This document shows, piece by piece, positions 28,917 through 35,928 of a stretch of 64,000 nt of DNA. Where the stretch lies: NCBI GenBank assembly GCA_028277885.1, contig JANQFK010000077.1, positions 1 to 64,000 on the forward strand. The letters run 5' to 3'. Source of the DNA: Myxococcota bacterium (GTDB lineage: Bacteria > Myxococcota_A > UBA9160 > UBA6930). Numbering within the stretch: position 1 is the first letter of the stretch; the number at the start of each line of letters is the position of its first letter. Position numbers and translations under genes: made by a program. Below the pieces are notes generated by a model, which had not been told where the DNA came from, did not search any database, and worked only from the letters and a program-made list of their open reading frames with translations.

Positions 28917-29291
28917 CTAGAAGACCTCGGGCTCCACGGGGCGCGCGATGTCCACCGCGATCACCAGGCCGCGACGGGCCTCGTGGGTGAGGCGCACGTG
29001 CAGCAGCGCCTCGCCGGGAAGCTCGCACAGCAGCGCGAGGGGCCGGGCCGCCTCGCAGGGCTCCGCGACGTAGCGCTCGGGGACGTGGGCCCGCTCGAGC
29101 AGGAAGCCCGCGATCGCCTCGGTGTCCTCCCCGGTCAGCTGCCGGTAGCGGATCTGCTGCTCCCCGCCGTGCCAGGTGCACAGCGGCGCGGCGCCCGCGC
29201 GGAAGTGGATCCGGCTGGCGCCCGAGGTGATGCCCAGGCGGATCGCCTGGAACAGCGTGCTCTCGTCGATCGGTTCGAGATTGGCTTCCAC
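28917..29291 (-). CDS. orphan N-terminal-like domain of PilT/GspE-type secretion ATPases
   Basis: A 124-residue protein. LFQAIRLGITSGASRIHFRA followed by a short strand and RQLTGEDTEAIAGFLLERA resembles the N-terminal domain of PilT/GspE ATPases, but the ATPase domain is absent and the frame is intact. The start is GTG 29291, with GGGGAG six to eight bases upstream. It may regulate pilus or secretion motors, or bind c-di-GMP (inference). A strong hairpin sits against its ribosome site. Confidence 0.62.
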   Translation of the reverse strand: MEANLEPIDESTLFQAIRLGITSGASRIHFRAGAAPLCTWHGGEQQIRYRQLTGEDTEAIAGFLLERAHVPERYVAEPCEAARPLALLCELPGEALLHVRLTHEARRGLVIAVDIARPVEPEVF

Positions 29292-29300
29292 GGCCGACTC

Positions 29301-29336
29301 CCCAGGGAGGGCTGCCGCGAGGCAGCCCCTCCTGGG
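29301..29336 (-). promoter_or_regulatory. hairpin abutting the ribosome site of the downstream gene
   Basis: Sixteen nearly perfect base pairs (arms 29301-29316 and 29321-29336) close a four-base loop. In the mRNA the 3' arm ends in GGGG, which is part of the GGGGAG ribosome site of the gene starting at 29291. It could terminate the upstream transcript or hide the ribosome site. Confidence 0.5.
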
Positions 29337-29410
29337 GCGTCGTATCGGCCGGGCGGGGTGGGGCCCTTGAGCGGGACCCCCCCCTGGGGGGCGCGAAGCC
29401 GGCGCAGGGC

Positions 29411-29947
29411 TCAGGTGCGGCGCGTGGCCTTCTTGCGCGTCGGCCGCGGGCGGACCGCCTTCTCGAGCCGCGCGAGCAGTCGCTGGGCGTCCCGCCGGTA
29501 GGGGGCGCCGAGTCGCTGCCACGCCCGCTCGCCTCCCGCCTCGAAGCGACCGAGCTGGCGGCTGGCGTCGCGCAGCAGCCGCGCCGCCTGGCGACGCATG
29601 GGGGCGCTGGCGCGCTCCACGTCCTTCTCGAGTCGGTTCAGCGCGGACTGGACCTGCTTCTGGTACCCGCGAAGCGTCTTCGGCAGCTCGCTCTCGAGCT
29701 TCCCGATGCGCTTGCGCAGCTGACGCCGCGCCGCGCTCGCGCGCCGGGTCACGCTGCGCCGTACCGACGGACGGGCCTTGCGGCTCGCCTTCTTCCGCGG
29801 GGTCGTCCGCTTGCGCGGCGCCTTCTTGCGGGCCGCGGTCTTCTTCCGGGCGGCCTTCTTTCGCGTCGTCTTCTTGCGCGCCGGCGCGCGCGTGGCCTTC
29901 TTCCGGGTCGTCTTCTTGCGAGCCGTGGTCTTTCGGCGTGCGGTCAT
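29411..29947 (-). CDS. histone H1-like basic repeat protein
   Basis: A 178-residue, strongly basic protein. Residues 1-70 are Lys/Arg/Thr/Ala repeats (KKTTRKKA-type), like the C-terminal tails of AlgP and bacterial H1-like proteins; 75-160 form a predicted helical region (KRIGKLESELPKTLRGYQKQ); a second basic patch ends the protein. It probably binds DNA or polyphosphate nonspecifically. AAGGAGG precedes the ATG. Confidence 0.82.
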   Translation of the reverse strand: MTARRKTTARKKTTRKKATRAPARKKTTRKKAARKKTAARKKAPRKRTTPRKKASRKARPSVRRSVTRRASAARRQLRKRIGKLESELPKTLRGYQKQVQSALNRLEKDVERASAPMRRQAARLLRDASRQLGRFEAGGERAWQRLGAPYRRDAQRLLARLEKAVRPRPTRKKATRRT

Positions 29948-30163
29948 CGGCAGTCCTCCTTGGAGCCCCGCTCCCGGGGCCGCAGTCCTGGTGCCGCCTT
30001 CGGAGCCGCAGACGCGGTCCGTCCCTCACGGGCGCCGGTAGGATACGACTTTCGCCGTCCGCGTCGAAGCAGCGCGGGCGCCGTCGTGCACCCCACGAGC
30101 GGGGAGGAGCGCGATGGCGAGGTGGGGAGATCCGCCACGCTGCGCAGCGGAGCTCGCGGCGGG

Positions 30164-31042
30164 CTACCGGCCCCGCTCCTCGGCGAGCCGCCGGCGCGCG
30201 CTCGCCCGCATCGCGAGCTCCTCGACGCGCTGCCCGGGGTCGGGCTCGAGCCGGGAGAGCTCGTCGAGCAGGGCCAGGGCCTCGCTCCGCCGCTCGGGGG
30301 CGAGGTCGAGCAGGGTGAAGGCGAGCAGCAGACGGTTGCCGGCGAAGTCGGGCGCGATGGCGAGCGCGCGGTCGAGCTCCGGCAGGGCACGATCGCGATC
30401 CACCCAGCCCGTGTAGAAGGGGATTCGCGGCAGGCTCGCGTGGAGCTGCGCCAGCAGGCGGTGGGCGCCGCCGTCCTCGAGGCCCGGCTCGAGCGCCACC
30501 ACCCGCTCGGCGTAGCGCCGCAGCCGGTCGATCACGCCCGCCCGCACCGCCGCCACGATTCCGGTCTCCCGCGCCCAGGAGGCCCAGCCGATGGCGGCCC
30601 ACAGGTGGATGCGGGCCAGGTCGGGGTGGAGCGACGCGGCGAAGGCGTCTCCCACGCGGGCCGGATCCTCGCGCCGCCAGGCCGGGCCGCCGCGCGCCGC
30701 GCGGTCGAGGGAGTCGAAGGCGCGCTCCGATGCCACGCGGGCCCGCTCGAAGAAGGCCTGCGCCTCCTCGGCGTCGCGGCTCGCGAACTCGCCCGCGAAG
30801 TGCAGGGCGCGCAGCAGTCGCCAGTGCGCGCCCAGGGAGTCGGGCGCCGCCGCCTGGGCGGCCTCGTAGGCCTCGAGGGCCCTCGCGATGGGGCCGGGCC
30901 GGGCGACCCCGCCGGCGTCGGCGCCCGCGGCGCGCTGCCGCCAGGCGGCGTCGCCCCGGGCCAGGGCCGCGAGGTCGGCGCGCGCGGCGCCCGGGAGGAG
31001 GCTCGCGAGGGCCAGCCATCCCGCGGCGACCACGAAGCGCAT
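30164..31042 (-). CDS. secreted TPR-like protein, TatT-like (TRAP T-component)
   Basis: A 292-residue exported protein with a signal peptide (WLALASLLPGAARA) and helical repeats. HPDLARIHLWAAIGWASWARE, GGAHRLLAQLHA and DRALPELDRALAIAPDFAGNRLLLA recall TatT, a periplasmic TPR partner of TRAP transporters. No TRAP P, Q or M genes are nearby, so this name is tentative. The start is the only ATG giving a proper signal peptide. Confidence 0.68.
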   Translation of the reverse strand: MRFVVAAGWLALASLLPGAARADLAALARGDAAWRQRAAGADAGGVARPGPIARALEAYEAAQAAAPDSLGAHWRLLRALHFAGEFASRDAEEAQAFFERARVASERAFDSLDRAARGGPAWRREDPARVGDAFAASLHPDLARIHLWAAIGWASWARETGIVAAVRAGVIDRLRRYAERVVALEPGLEDGGAHRLLAQLHASLPRIPFYTGWVDRDRALPELDRALAIAPDFAGNRLLLAFTLLDLAPERRSEALALLDELSRLEPDPGQRVEELAMRASARRRLAEERGR

Positions 31043-31057
31043 CCGGAGCGTAGCTGC

Positions 31058-31178
31058 GCGAGCCCTCCGGGCTCGCTTTGCGGCGTAGGCCGACCCATCC
31101 TCGGTCGACCTCCTCGCTGCGATTCCGCTTCGCGGAATCCTTCGCGTCGTCGGCTGACCCTCTCGGGTCGGCCTCCTA
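31058..31178. repeat. modular hairpin element, copy 3 of 3 (modules shuffled)
   Basis: The GCGAGCCCTCCGGGCTCGC module comes first here, then a GGCCGACCCATCCTCGGTCG variant, then GATTCCGCTTCGCGGAATC and CTGACCCTCTCGGGTCGG, ending GCCTCCTAG. CTA 31176-31178 is the stop of the DUF2878 gene. Unlike the others it lies between two genes of the same strand. Confidence 0.82.
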
Positions 31179-31733
31179 GGAGGCGACGGGGCGCGCATCG
31201 GCGTCTGCGCCGGTCGGTGCGCGCTCGAGCCAGGCCGAAGCGGCCACCAGCGCGGGCATCGCGGCGCCCCAGGCGAGCGCCACCGCGGCGAGGCCGGCGC
31301 CCTCGGCCACGCCGAGGGCGCCGAGCCGCTCGCCCGCCGCGTGGGCGAGGGCGCCACCGGCGGCTCCGGCCAGTGCGCCGAGAGCGGGCCGACCGCGCAG
31401 CCAGCCGAAGGCCACGGGCAGCGTGGGAGCGAAGGCGGCCCACAGCGCGAGGATCCAGAGCGGGCTGGCTCCCAGCCGGAGCGGGTCGCCCGCGTAGCGC
31501 AGCCAGCCGCCGCCCACGAGCACCGCGTCCAGCGCGAGCCCGGTCGCGACGGCGGCGGCGGAGAGGGCGAGGACGCGGCCTCGCTCCGTCGCCGACGGCA
31601 GGGCGGTGATGCACAGCGCCAGGAAGGCCGCGCAGGCGAGCGCTCCGGGCCACGAGAGCCCCGAGGCACCGCCGAGGGCGCAGCACAGCCACACGAACTG
31701 GAACCCGATCTGCTGAGCGAGGATCTTCTTCAT
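31176..31733 (-). CDS. DUF2878 family inner-membrane protein
   Basis: A 185-residue, very hydrophobic protein with about five or six membrane segments; FQFVWLCCALGG, RYAGDPLRLGASPLWILALWAAF and the Gly/Ala-rich end match DUF2878. In several proteobacteria this family clusters with lipocalin, chalcone-isomerase-like and DUF1295 genes under an ECF sigma factor, exactly its neighbours here. The ATG lies six bases after the -10 of a shared-type promoter, so its mRNA should be leaderless. Confidence 0.85.
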   Translation of the reverse strand: MKKILAQQIGFQFVWLCCALGGASGLSWPGALACAAFLALCITALPSATERGRVLALSAAAVATGLALDAVLVGGGWLRYAGDPLRLGASPLWILALWAAFAPTLPVAFGWLRGRPALGALAGAAGGALAHAAGERLGALGVAEGAGLAAVALAWGAAMPALVAASAWLERAPTGADADARPVAS

Positions 31734-31739
31734 GGGGCC

Positions 31740-31769
31740 GGATTCGCCGGGCGCCGGGGCCCGGATGCA
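31740..31769 (-). promoter_or_regulatory. ECF-type promoter of the DUF2878 gene
   Basis: Minus strand TGCATCC (31769-31763), 16 bases, CGAATCC (31746-31740), then six bases to the ATG at 31733. Same architecture as 31804-31833 and 35337-35366. Confidence 0.75.
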
Positions 31770-31803
31770 GGCCGCCGGCTCCCGGAGCGCCCAGGCCGCC
31801 GGC

Positions 31804-31833
31804 TGCATCCGATCCGAGCGGGTCACCGAAGCC
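31804..31833 (+). promoter_or_regulatory. ECF-type promoter of the lipocalin-sigma operon
   Basis: TGCATCC (31804-31810), 16 bases, CGAAGCC (31827-31833), then six bases to the ATG at 31840, predicting a leaderless mRNA and autoregulation of the sigma operon. It shares GATC after the -35 with the promoter at 35337. Confidence 0.77.
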
Positions 31834-31839
31834 ATCATC

Positions 31840-32418
31840 ATGGGCCCCTCCCGACCGCTGCCGATCCTAGCCCTCGCCGGTCTCGCGCTGCTGCTGGGCG
31901 CCGGCTGCGCCACCTCCGTCTCCGGCGTCCGGCCGCGCGGCTTCCCGGCCGACGCGCTCCCGCTCGATCTCGCGCGCTTCATGGGCGACTGGTTCGTGGT
32001 GGCCCACATCCCCACCCCCACCGAGGCCGAGGCCCACGAGGCCGTCGAGAGCTACGCGCTCCGCGAGGACGGGAGCATCGACGTCCGCTTCCGCTTCTGC
32101 GAGGGGTCCCTCGACGGCGAGGTGCGCGAGCTGCGCATGGACGGCTGGGTGCACGATCCCGCCACCAACGCCGAGTGGCGGGTGCGGCCCCTCTGGCCGC
32201 TGCGCCTCGCCTACCAGATCCGGGAGCTCGACCCGGAATACCGCGAGACCGTGATCACCCATCCCTCGGGCCGCTACGCCTGGGTGATGGCGCGCCGCCC
32301 CGAGCTCCGCGAGGCGCGCCTCGCCGAGATCACCGACCGACTGGCCGCGCTCGGCTTCGAGACCGAGCGCATGCGACGCGTGCCCCACGCCGACGGCGCC
32401 TGCCGCGCCGGCGCGTGA
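31840..32418 (+). CDS. blc: bacterial lipocalin, lipoprotein (Blc-like)
   Basis: A 192-residue lipoprotein: signal peptide with lipobox LLLGAGC (Cys about 23), lipocalin GxW motif in RFMGDWFVVAHIP, then beta-barrel strands (SYALREDGSIDVRFRF, RLAYQIRELD, YAWVMARR). Blc binds lysophospholipids and fatty acids at the outer membrane. The ATG at 31840 is supported by the adjacent ECF promoter; no ribosome site is seen, as expected for a leaderless start. First gene of a five-gene operon. Confidence 0.92.
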   Translation: MGPSRPLPILALAGLALLLGAGCATSVSGVRPRGFPADALPLDLARFMGDWFVVAHIPTPTEAEAHEAVESYALREDGSIDVRFRFCEGSLDGEVRELRMDGWVHDPATNAEWRVRPLWPLRLAYQIRELDPEYRETVITHPSGRYAWVMARRPELREARLAEITDRLAALGFETERMRRVPHADGACRAGA

Positions 32419-32433
32419 CCCGAGGAGGATCCC

Positions 32434-33060
32434 ATGCCCCGAAGCCCCCGATGCCTGGCCGCCGCGCTGGTCGCCCTGGCCTGGACGCTCGCGACCCCCT
32501 CCCTCGCCTCGACGGCTCGCGTGCAGGGCGTCTCCTTCGCGGAGCGCGTCGAGGTGGCCGCCGCCGAGCGCCTCGCCCTCTGCGCCGCGGAGCTGCTGCG
32601 CTACAAGCGCGTCTTCCGCGGCTACGTGGCGGCGCTCTACCTCGAGGACTGCGACCGGCGCAGCGAGCCCCTCGCCGACGTGGCGAGGCGCCTCGAGCTC
32701 TCGTACTTCTGGGCGATCCCGGGAGATCGCTTCGGACCCGTCGCCGAGGCGGTGATCGAGGCCAGCCTGCCGCCCGCGGAGCTGGCGCCCCTGCGAGAGC
32801 GTCTGGCCACGCTCCACGCCGCCTACCGCGACGTCGAGCCGGGCGACCGCTACGCGCTCACCTACGTCCCGGGCCGGGGCACCGAGCTCTCGCTGAACGG
32901 CTCGCCCCTCGTGACCGTCCCCGGCGCCGACTTCGCCCGCGCCTACTTCGGCATCTGGCTGGGCGAGCAGCCCGTGAACCGCGGCCTGCGGGATCGCCTG
33001 CTCACCGCCCCCGCGCGGGTGCGCACCGCCCGTGCCCCTGGACCGGAAACCCGGGAGTAG
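32434..33060 (+). CDS. secreted chalcone isomerase-like protein
   Basis: A 208-residue exported protein: signal peptide (LAAALVALAWTLATPSLAS), then the chalcone-isomerase-like fold stretches RYKRVFRGYVAALYLED, DRYALTYVPGRGTELSLNG and FARAYFGIWLGEQPVN. These proteins bind fatty-acid-like ligands and are not true chalcone isomerases. It begins 15 bases after the lipocalin stop, with GAGGA before the ATG. Likely works with the lipocalin in the envelope. Confidence 0.86.
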   Translation: MPRSPRCLAAALVALAWTLATPSLASTARVQGVSFAERVEVAAAERLALCAAELLRYKRVFRGYVAALYLEDCDRRSEPLADVARRLELSYFWAIPGDRFGPVAEAVIEASLPPAELAPLRERLATLHAAYRDVEPGDRYALTYVPGRGTELSLNGSPLVTVPGADFARAYFGIWLGEQPVNRGLRDRLLTAPARVRTARAPGPETRE

Positions 33061-33080
33061 ATAGTGATCTCGGGTACGCC

Positions 33081-33653
33081 ATGCCGGACCACATCCTCGA
33101 GCGGATCGCCGCGGGAGACCGCGAGGCGGTCCAGGCGTGCCTGGACTGCTACGGCGGCCTCGTGTGGAGCCTCGCCCGCCGCATGCTCGCGGACACGAAC
33201 GACGCCGAGGACGCCGTCCAGGAGATCTTCATGGAGATCTGGCGCCACGCGGACCGCTTCGACGCGGCGAAGGGGTCCGAGGTGACCTTCGTCGCCACCC
33301 TGGCCCGGCGGCGGCTGATCGACCGCCGGCGCTCGCTGCACCGCGCGCCGGGCCTCGAGTCCATCGAGGCGCGCCAGGAGGCCGGGAGCGAGCCCGCGGA
33401 CCCCGCGGTCGGCACCGGTCGGCTGCACGCCATGCTCGACCTGGCCCGGGTGCGGCGGGCGCTCGAGGCGCTCCGCCCCGAGCAGCGCAGCGTGGTCGAG
33501 CTCTGCGTCGTGGAGGGGCTCTCCCACAGCCAGGCGGCGGAGCGCACCGGCCTGCCCCTCGGCACCGTGAAGAGCCACGCCCGCCGCGGCCTGCTGCGCC
33601 TGCGCGAGCTCCTGGAGGAGCCCGCCGCGGCCCAGGCGGGGGTGCCGGCATGA
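33081..33653 (+). CDS. ECF-type RNA polymerase sigma factor (SigK-like)
   Basis: A 190-residue sigma factor: region 2 (DAEDAVQEIFMEIWRHADRF, about 41-60) and region 4 (RPEQRSVVELCVVEGLSHSQ and LPLGTVKSHARRGLLRLREL, about 133-175). No C-terminal extension. The anti-sigma gene overlaps by ATGA. The likely target consensus, TGCATCC-N16-CGAA(G/T)CC, occurs at three promoters around it and is close to that reported for mycobacterial SigK. Group assignment is inference. Confidence 0.93.
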   Translation: MPDHILERIAAGDREAVQACLDCYGGLVWSLARRMLADTNDAEDAVQEIFMEIWRHADRFDAAKGSEVTFVATLARRRLIDRRRSLHRAPGLESIEARQEAGSEPADPAVGTGRLHAMLDLARVRRALEALRPEQRSVVELCVVEGLSHSQAAERTGLPLGTVKSHARRGLLRLRELLEEPAAAQAGVPA

Positions 33654-34435
33654 ACGAGCGACTGCACGAGCTGCTGGCCGACGAGGCCACGGTGGGTCTC
33701 GATGCCTCGGAGCAGGCCGAGCTCGAGGCGCTGCTGGCCCGGCACCCCGACGCCGACCGGGACGCCCTCGCGCGCGTCGCCGCGGAGGTCGCCCTCTCGG
33801 GCCTGCCGGACGTGCCGACGCAGCTGCCGCCCGCCCTGCGCGGCCGCCTCGAGGCCGACGCCGCGAGCTTCTTCGCCGCCGCGTCTCCCGAGAGCACGTC
33901 GGCGCGTCCCTCGGCGCGGGGCGCGGCCCCGCCGCCGCGGCGGCGCTGGCTCGCCGGCGCGGGCTGGCTGGCCGCCGCCGCCGGCTGGCTGCTCGTGGTG
34001 TTCCTCGCCTGGCCGCAGGCGGAGGGCCCGACCCTCGCCCAGCAGGCCCGGCGGCTCGCCGAGGCGCCGGGCAGCGTGCGCGTCGCCTGGACGGCGGGCG
34101 GAGACGCGACCGGGAGCGCGGTCCGCGGCGACGTGGTGTGGAGCGACGCGCGGCAGGAGGGCTACATGCGCTTCGAAGGCCTGGTCGCCAACGACCCGAC
34201 CCGCGAGCAGTACCAGCTCTGGATCTTCGACGCGTCGCGCGAAGCGGCCCATCCCGTGGACGGCGGCGTGTTCGACGTGGCGGAAGGCGGCGAGGTGATC
34301 GTCCCGATCCGCGCCCACCTGCCCGTCGACCGCGCCACCCTCTTCGCCGTCACCGTGGAGCGACCCGGCGGCGTGGTCGTCTCGAGCCGCGAGCGCATCG
34401 CCGTGCTGGCCTCGGTGGAGGAGGCCGAGGGATGA
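33650..34435 (+). CDS. RskA-family membrane anti-sigma factor
   Basis: A 261-residue protein: short N-terminal helical anti-sigma domain (MNERLHELLADEATVGL) without a zinc-binding HxxxCxxC motif, one membrane helix (about 105-125, WLAGAGWLAAAAGWLLVVFLA), and an RskA C-terminal periplasmic domain (QYQLWIFDAS, TLFAVTVERPGGVVVS). ATGA overlap with the sigma gene and with the next gene indicates translational coupling. It should hold the sigma factor at the membrane until a periplasmic signal releases it. Confidence 0.92.
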   Translation: MNERLHELLADEATVGLDASEQAELEALLARHPDADRDALARVAAEVALSGLPDVPTQLPPALRGRLEADAASFFAAASPESTSARPSARGAAPPPRRRWLAGAGWLAAAAGWLLVVFLAWPQAEGPTLAQQARRLAEAPGSVRVAWTAGGDATGSAVRGDVVWSDARQEGYMRFEGLVANDPTREQYQLWIFDASREAAHPVDGGVFDVAEGGEVIVPIRAHLPVDRATLFAVTVERPGGVVVSSRERIAVLASVEEAEG

Positions 34436-35295
34436 GCGCCTACCTCTCCATGCTCGCCACCCTCCTCGTCGCAGCGGTGGTGGCCTGGGCCGGGAGCCAG
34501 GGGGGCGAGACCGTCGCCGGCATTCCCGTCTTCGCGCTCTGTGCGGGCCTCGCCTTCGTGATCAACTGGCTGGCCTTCGTGCCCTCCTACCGCGCCCAGA
34601 CCGAGCGCTACTACGATCTCGTCGGGAGCCTGACCTACCTCTCGGTCACGGGCACCGCCGTCGCGCTCAGCGGTGCGCCCGACGCCCGCGCACTGCTGCT
34701 CGCCGGCCTCGTCGTGGTCTGGGCCTCGCGCCTCGGCTCCTTCCTGTTCCGGCGCATCCTGCGCGCCGGACGCGACCCCCGCTTCGACACCCTCAAGACC
34801 GACGCGGCCCGCTTCCTGCTGGCGTGGACGATGCAGGGGCTGTGGGTCTTCCTGACGCTCTCGTGCGCGCTGGCGGCGATCACCGCCGCCGCGAGCGTGC
34901 CCCTCGGCCTGCCCGCCGCCCTCGGCCTGGCCGTGTGGCTCGGTGGCTTCGCCATCGAGGTGGTCTCGGACCGGCAGAAGCAGGCCTTCCGCAACGACCC
35001 GGGCAATCGCGGACGCTTCATCCAGACCGGCCTCTGGGCCTGGTCGCGCCACCCGAACTACTTCGGCGAGATCGTGCTCTGGATCGGCGTGGCGCTGATC
35101 GCGCTGCCGGCGCTCTCCGGCTGGCAGCACGTGGGGCTCGTCTCACCGGTCTTCGTCTATCTGCTCCTCACCCGCGTGAGCGGCGTCCCGCTGCTCGAGG
35201 CCCGCGCCGAGAAGGAGTGGGGGGACGATCCCGCCTGGCGCCGCTACGCCGAGCGCACGCCCGTGCTCTTCCCGCGCCCGCCCGTTGCCGGCTAG
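34432..35295 (+). CDS. DUF1295 (steroid 5-alpha reductase-like) membrane protein
   Basis: A 287-residue multi-pass protein with the family end block RFIQTGLWAWSRHPNYFGEI and VSGVPLLEARAEKEWGDDPAWRRY. DUF1295 enzymes are related to steroid reductases and isoprenylcysteine methyltransferases and often work with cyclopropane-type fatty-acid modification. In Mycobacterium tuberculosis a DUF1295 gene also follows sigK. ATGA overlap with the anti-sigma gene; last gene of the operon. Confidence 0.92.
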   Translation: MSAYLSMLATLLVAAVVAWAGSQGGETVAGIPVFALCAGLAFVINWLAFVPSYRAQTERYYDLVGSLTYLSVTGTAVALSGAPDARALLLAGLVVVWASRLGSFLFRRILRAGRDPRFDTLKTDAARFLLAWTMQGLWVFLTLSCALAAITAAASVPLGLPAALGLAVWLGGFAIEVVSDRQKQAFRNDPGNRGRFIQTGLWAWSRHPNYFGEIVLWIGVALIALPALSGWQHVGLVSPVFVYLLLTRVSGVPLLEARAEKEWGDDPAWRRYAERTPVLFPRPPVAG

Positions 35296-35336
35296 CGCCT
35301 CAGGTCGCCGACCAGCGCCCCGGGGCGCCGGCCGGG

Positions 35337-35366
35337 TGCATCCGATCGGGACTCGCGAGCGAAGCC
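35337..35366 (+). promoter_or_regulatory. ECF-type promoter of the fasciclin gene
   Basis: TGCATCC (35337-35343), 16 bases, CGAAGCC (35360-35366); start expected near 35373, leader about 25 bases. An 11-base identity (TGCATCCGATC) with the promoter at 31804, at the same distance from an identical -10. Confidence 0.76.
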
Positions 35367-35397
35367 GGGGAAGCGTGCCCTGGAGTCCCGAACCACC

Positions 35398-35886
35398 ATG
35401 CGAATCCGATCCCTCGTCTGCCTCGTCTCCCTCGCCGGCCTGCTGGCCAGCGGCGCCTGGGCCGGCCACCACGAGAAGGCCCGCGCCGACATCGTCGACA
35501 CCGCCGTCGCCGCCGGGAGCTTCGAGACCCTGGTCGCGGCCCTCACCGCGGCCGACCTGGTCGACACCCTGAAGGGCGACGGTCCCTTCACGGTGTTCGC
35601 GCCCAACGACGCCGCCTTCGCCAAGATCCCGAAGGCCGATCTCGACGCGCTGCTCGCCGACAAGACGAAGCTCACCGCCGTGCTCACCTACCACGTGGTG
35701 CCCGGCAAGGTGAAGGCCGCCCAGGTGGCGGGCCTGAGCCAGGCGCGGACCGTCCAGGGCGGCTCGATCGACATCGACACCTCCCAGGGCGTGCGCGTGG
35801 ACGGCGCCAACGTGGTGGCGACCGACATCGAGGCCAGCAACGGCGTGATCCACGTGATCGACACCGTGATCCTGCCCGAGCTCTAG
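35398..35886 (+). CDS. secreted fasciclin (FAS1) domain protein
   Basis: A 162-residue exported protein: signal peptide ([16 protein letters not shown]) and one FAS1 domain with the conserved H1 ([16 protein letters not shown]) and H2 ([10 protein letters not shown]) boxes, ending [15 protein letters not shown]1 domains bind lipids or matrix. Fasciclin proteins MPT70/MPT83 are the main SigK targets in mycobacteria, and here too the gene has a promoter matching that of the sigma operon. Confidence 0.95.
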   Translation: MRIRSLVCLVSLAGLLASGAWAGHHEKARADIVDTAVAAGSFETLVAALTAADLVDTLKGDGPFTVFAPNDAAFAKIPKADLDALLADKTKLTAVLTYHVVPGKVKAAQVAGLSQARTVQGGSIDIDTSQGVRVDGANVVATDIEASNGVIHVIDTVILPEL

Positions 35887-35901
35887 CCGCGAGGCGCGCC
35901 C

Positions 35902-35919
35902 GCGGGCCGTCCGGCCCGC
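35902..35919. terminator. hairpin between converging genes
   Basis: GCGGGCC (35902-35908) and GGCCCGC (35913-35919) pair over a four-base loop between the fasciclin and protease genes. Confidence 0.5.
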
Positions 35920-35928
35920 CGGCGCGTC

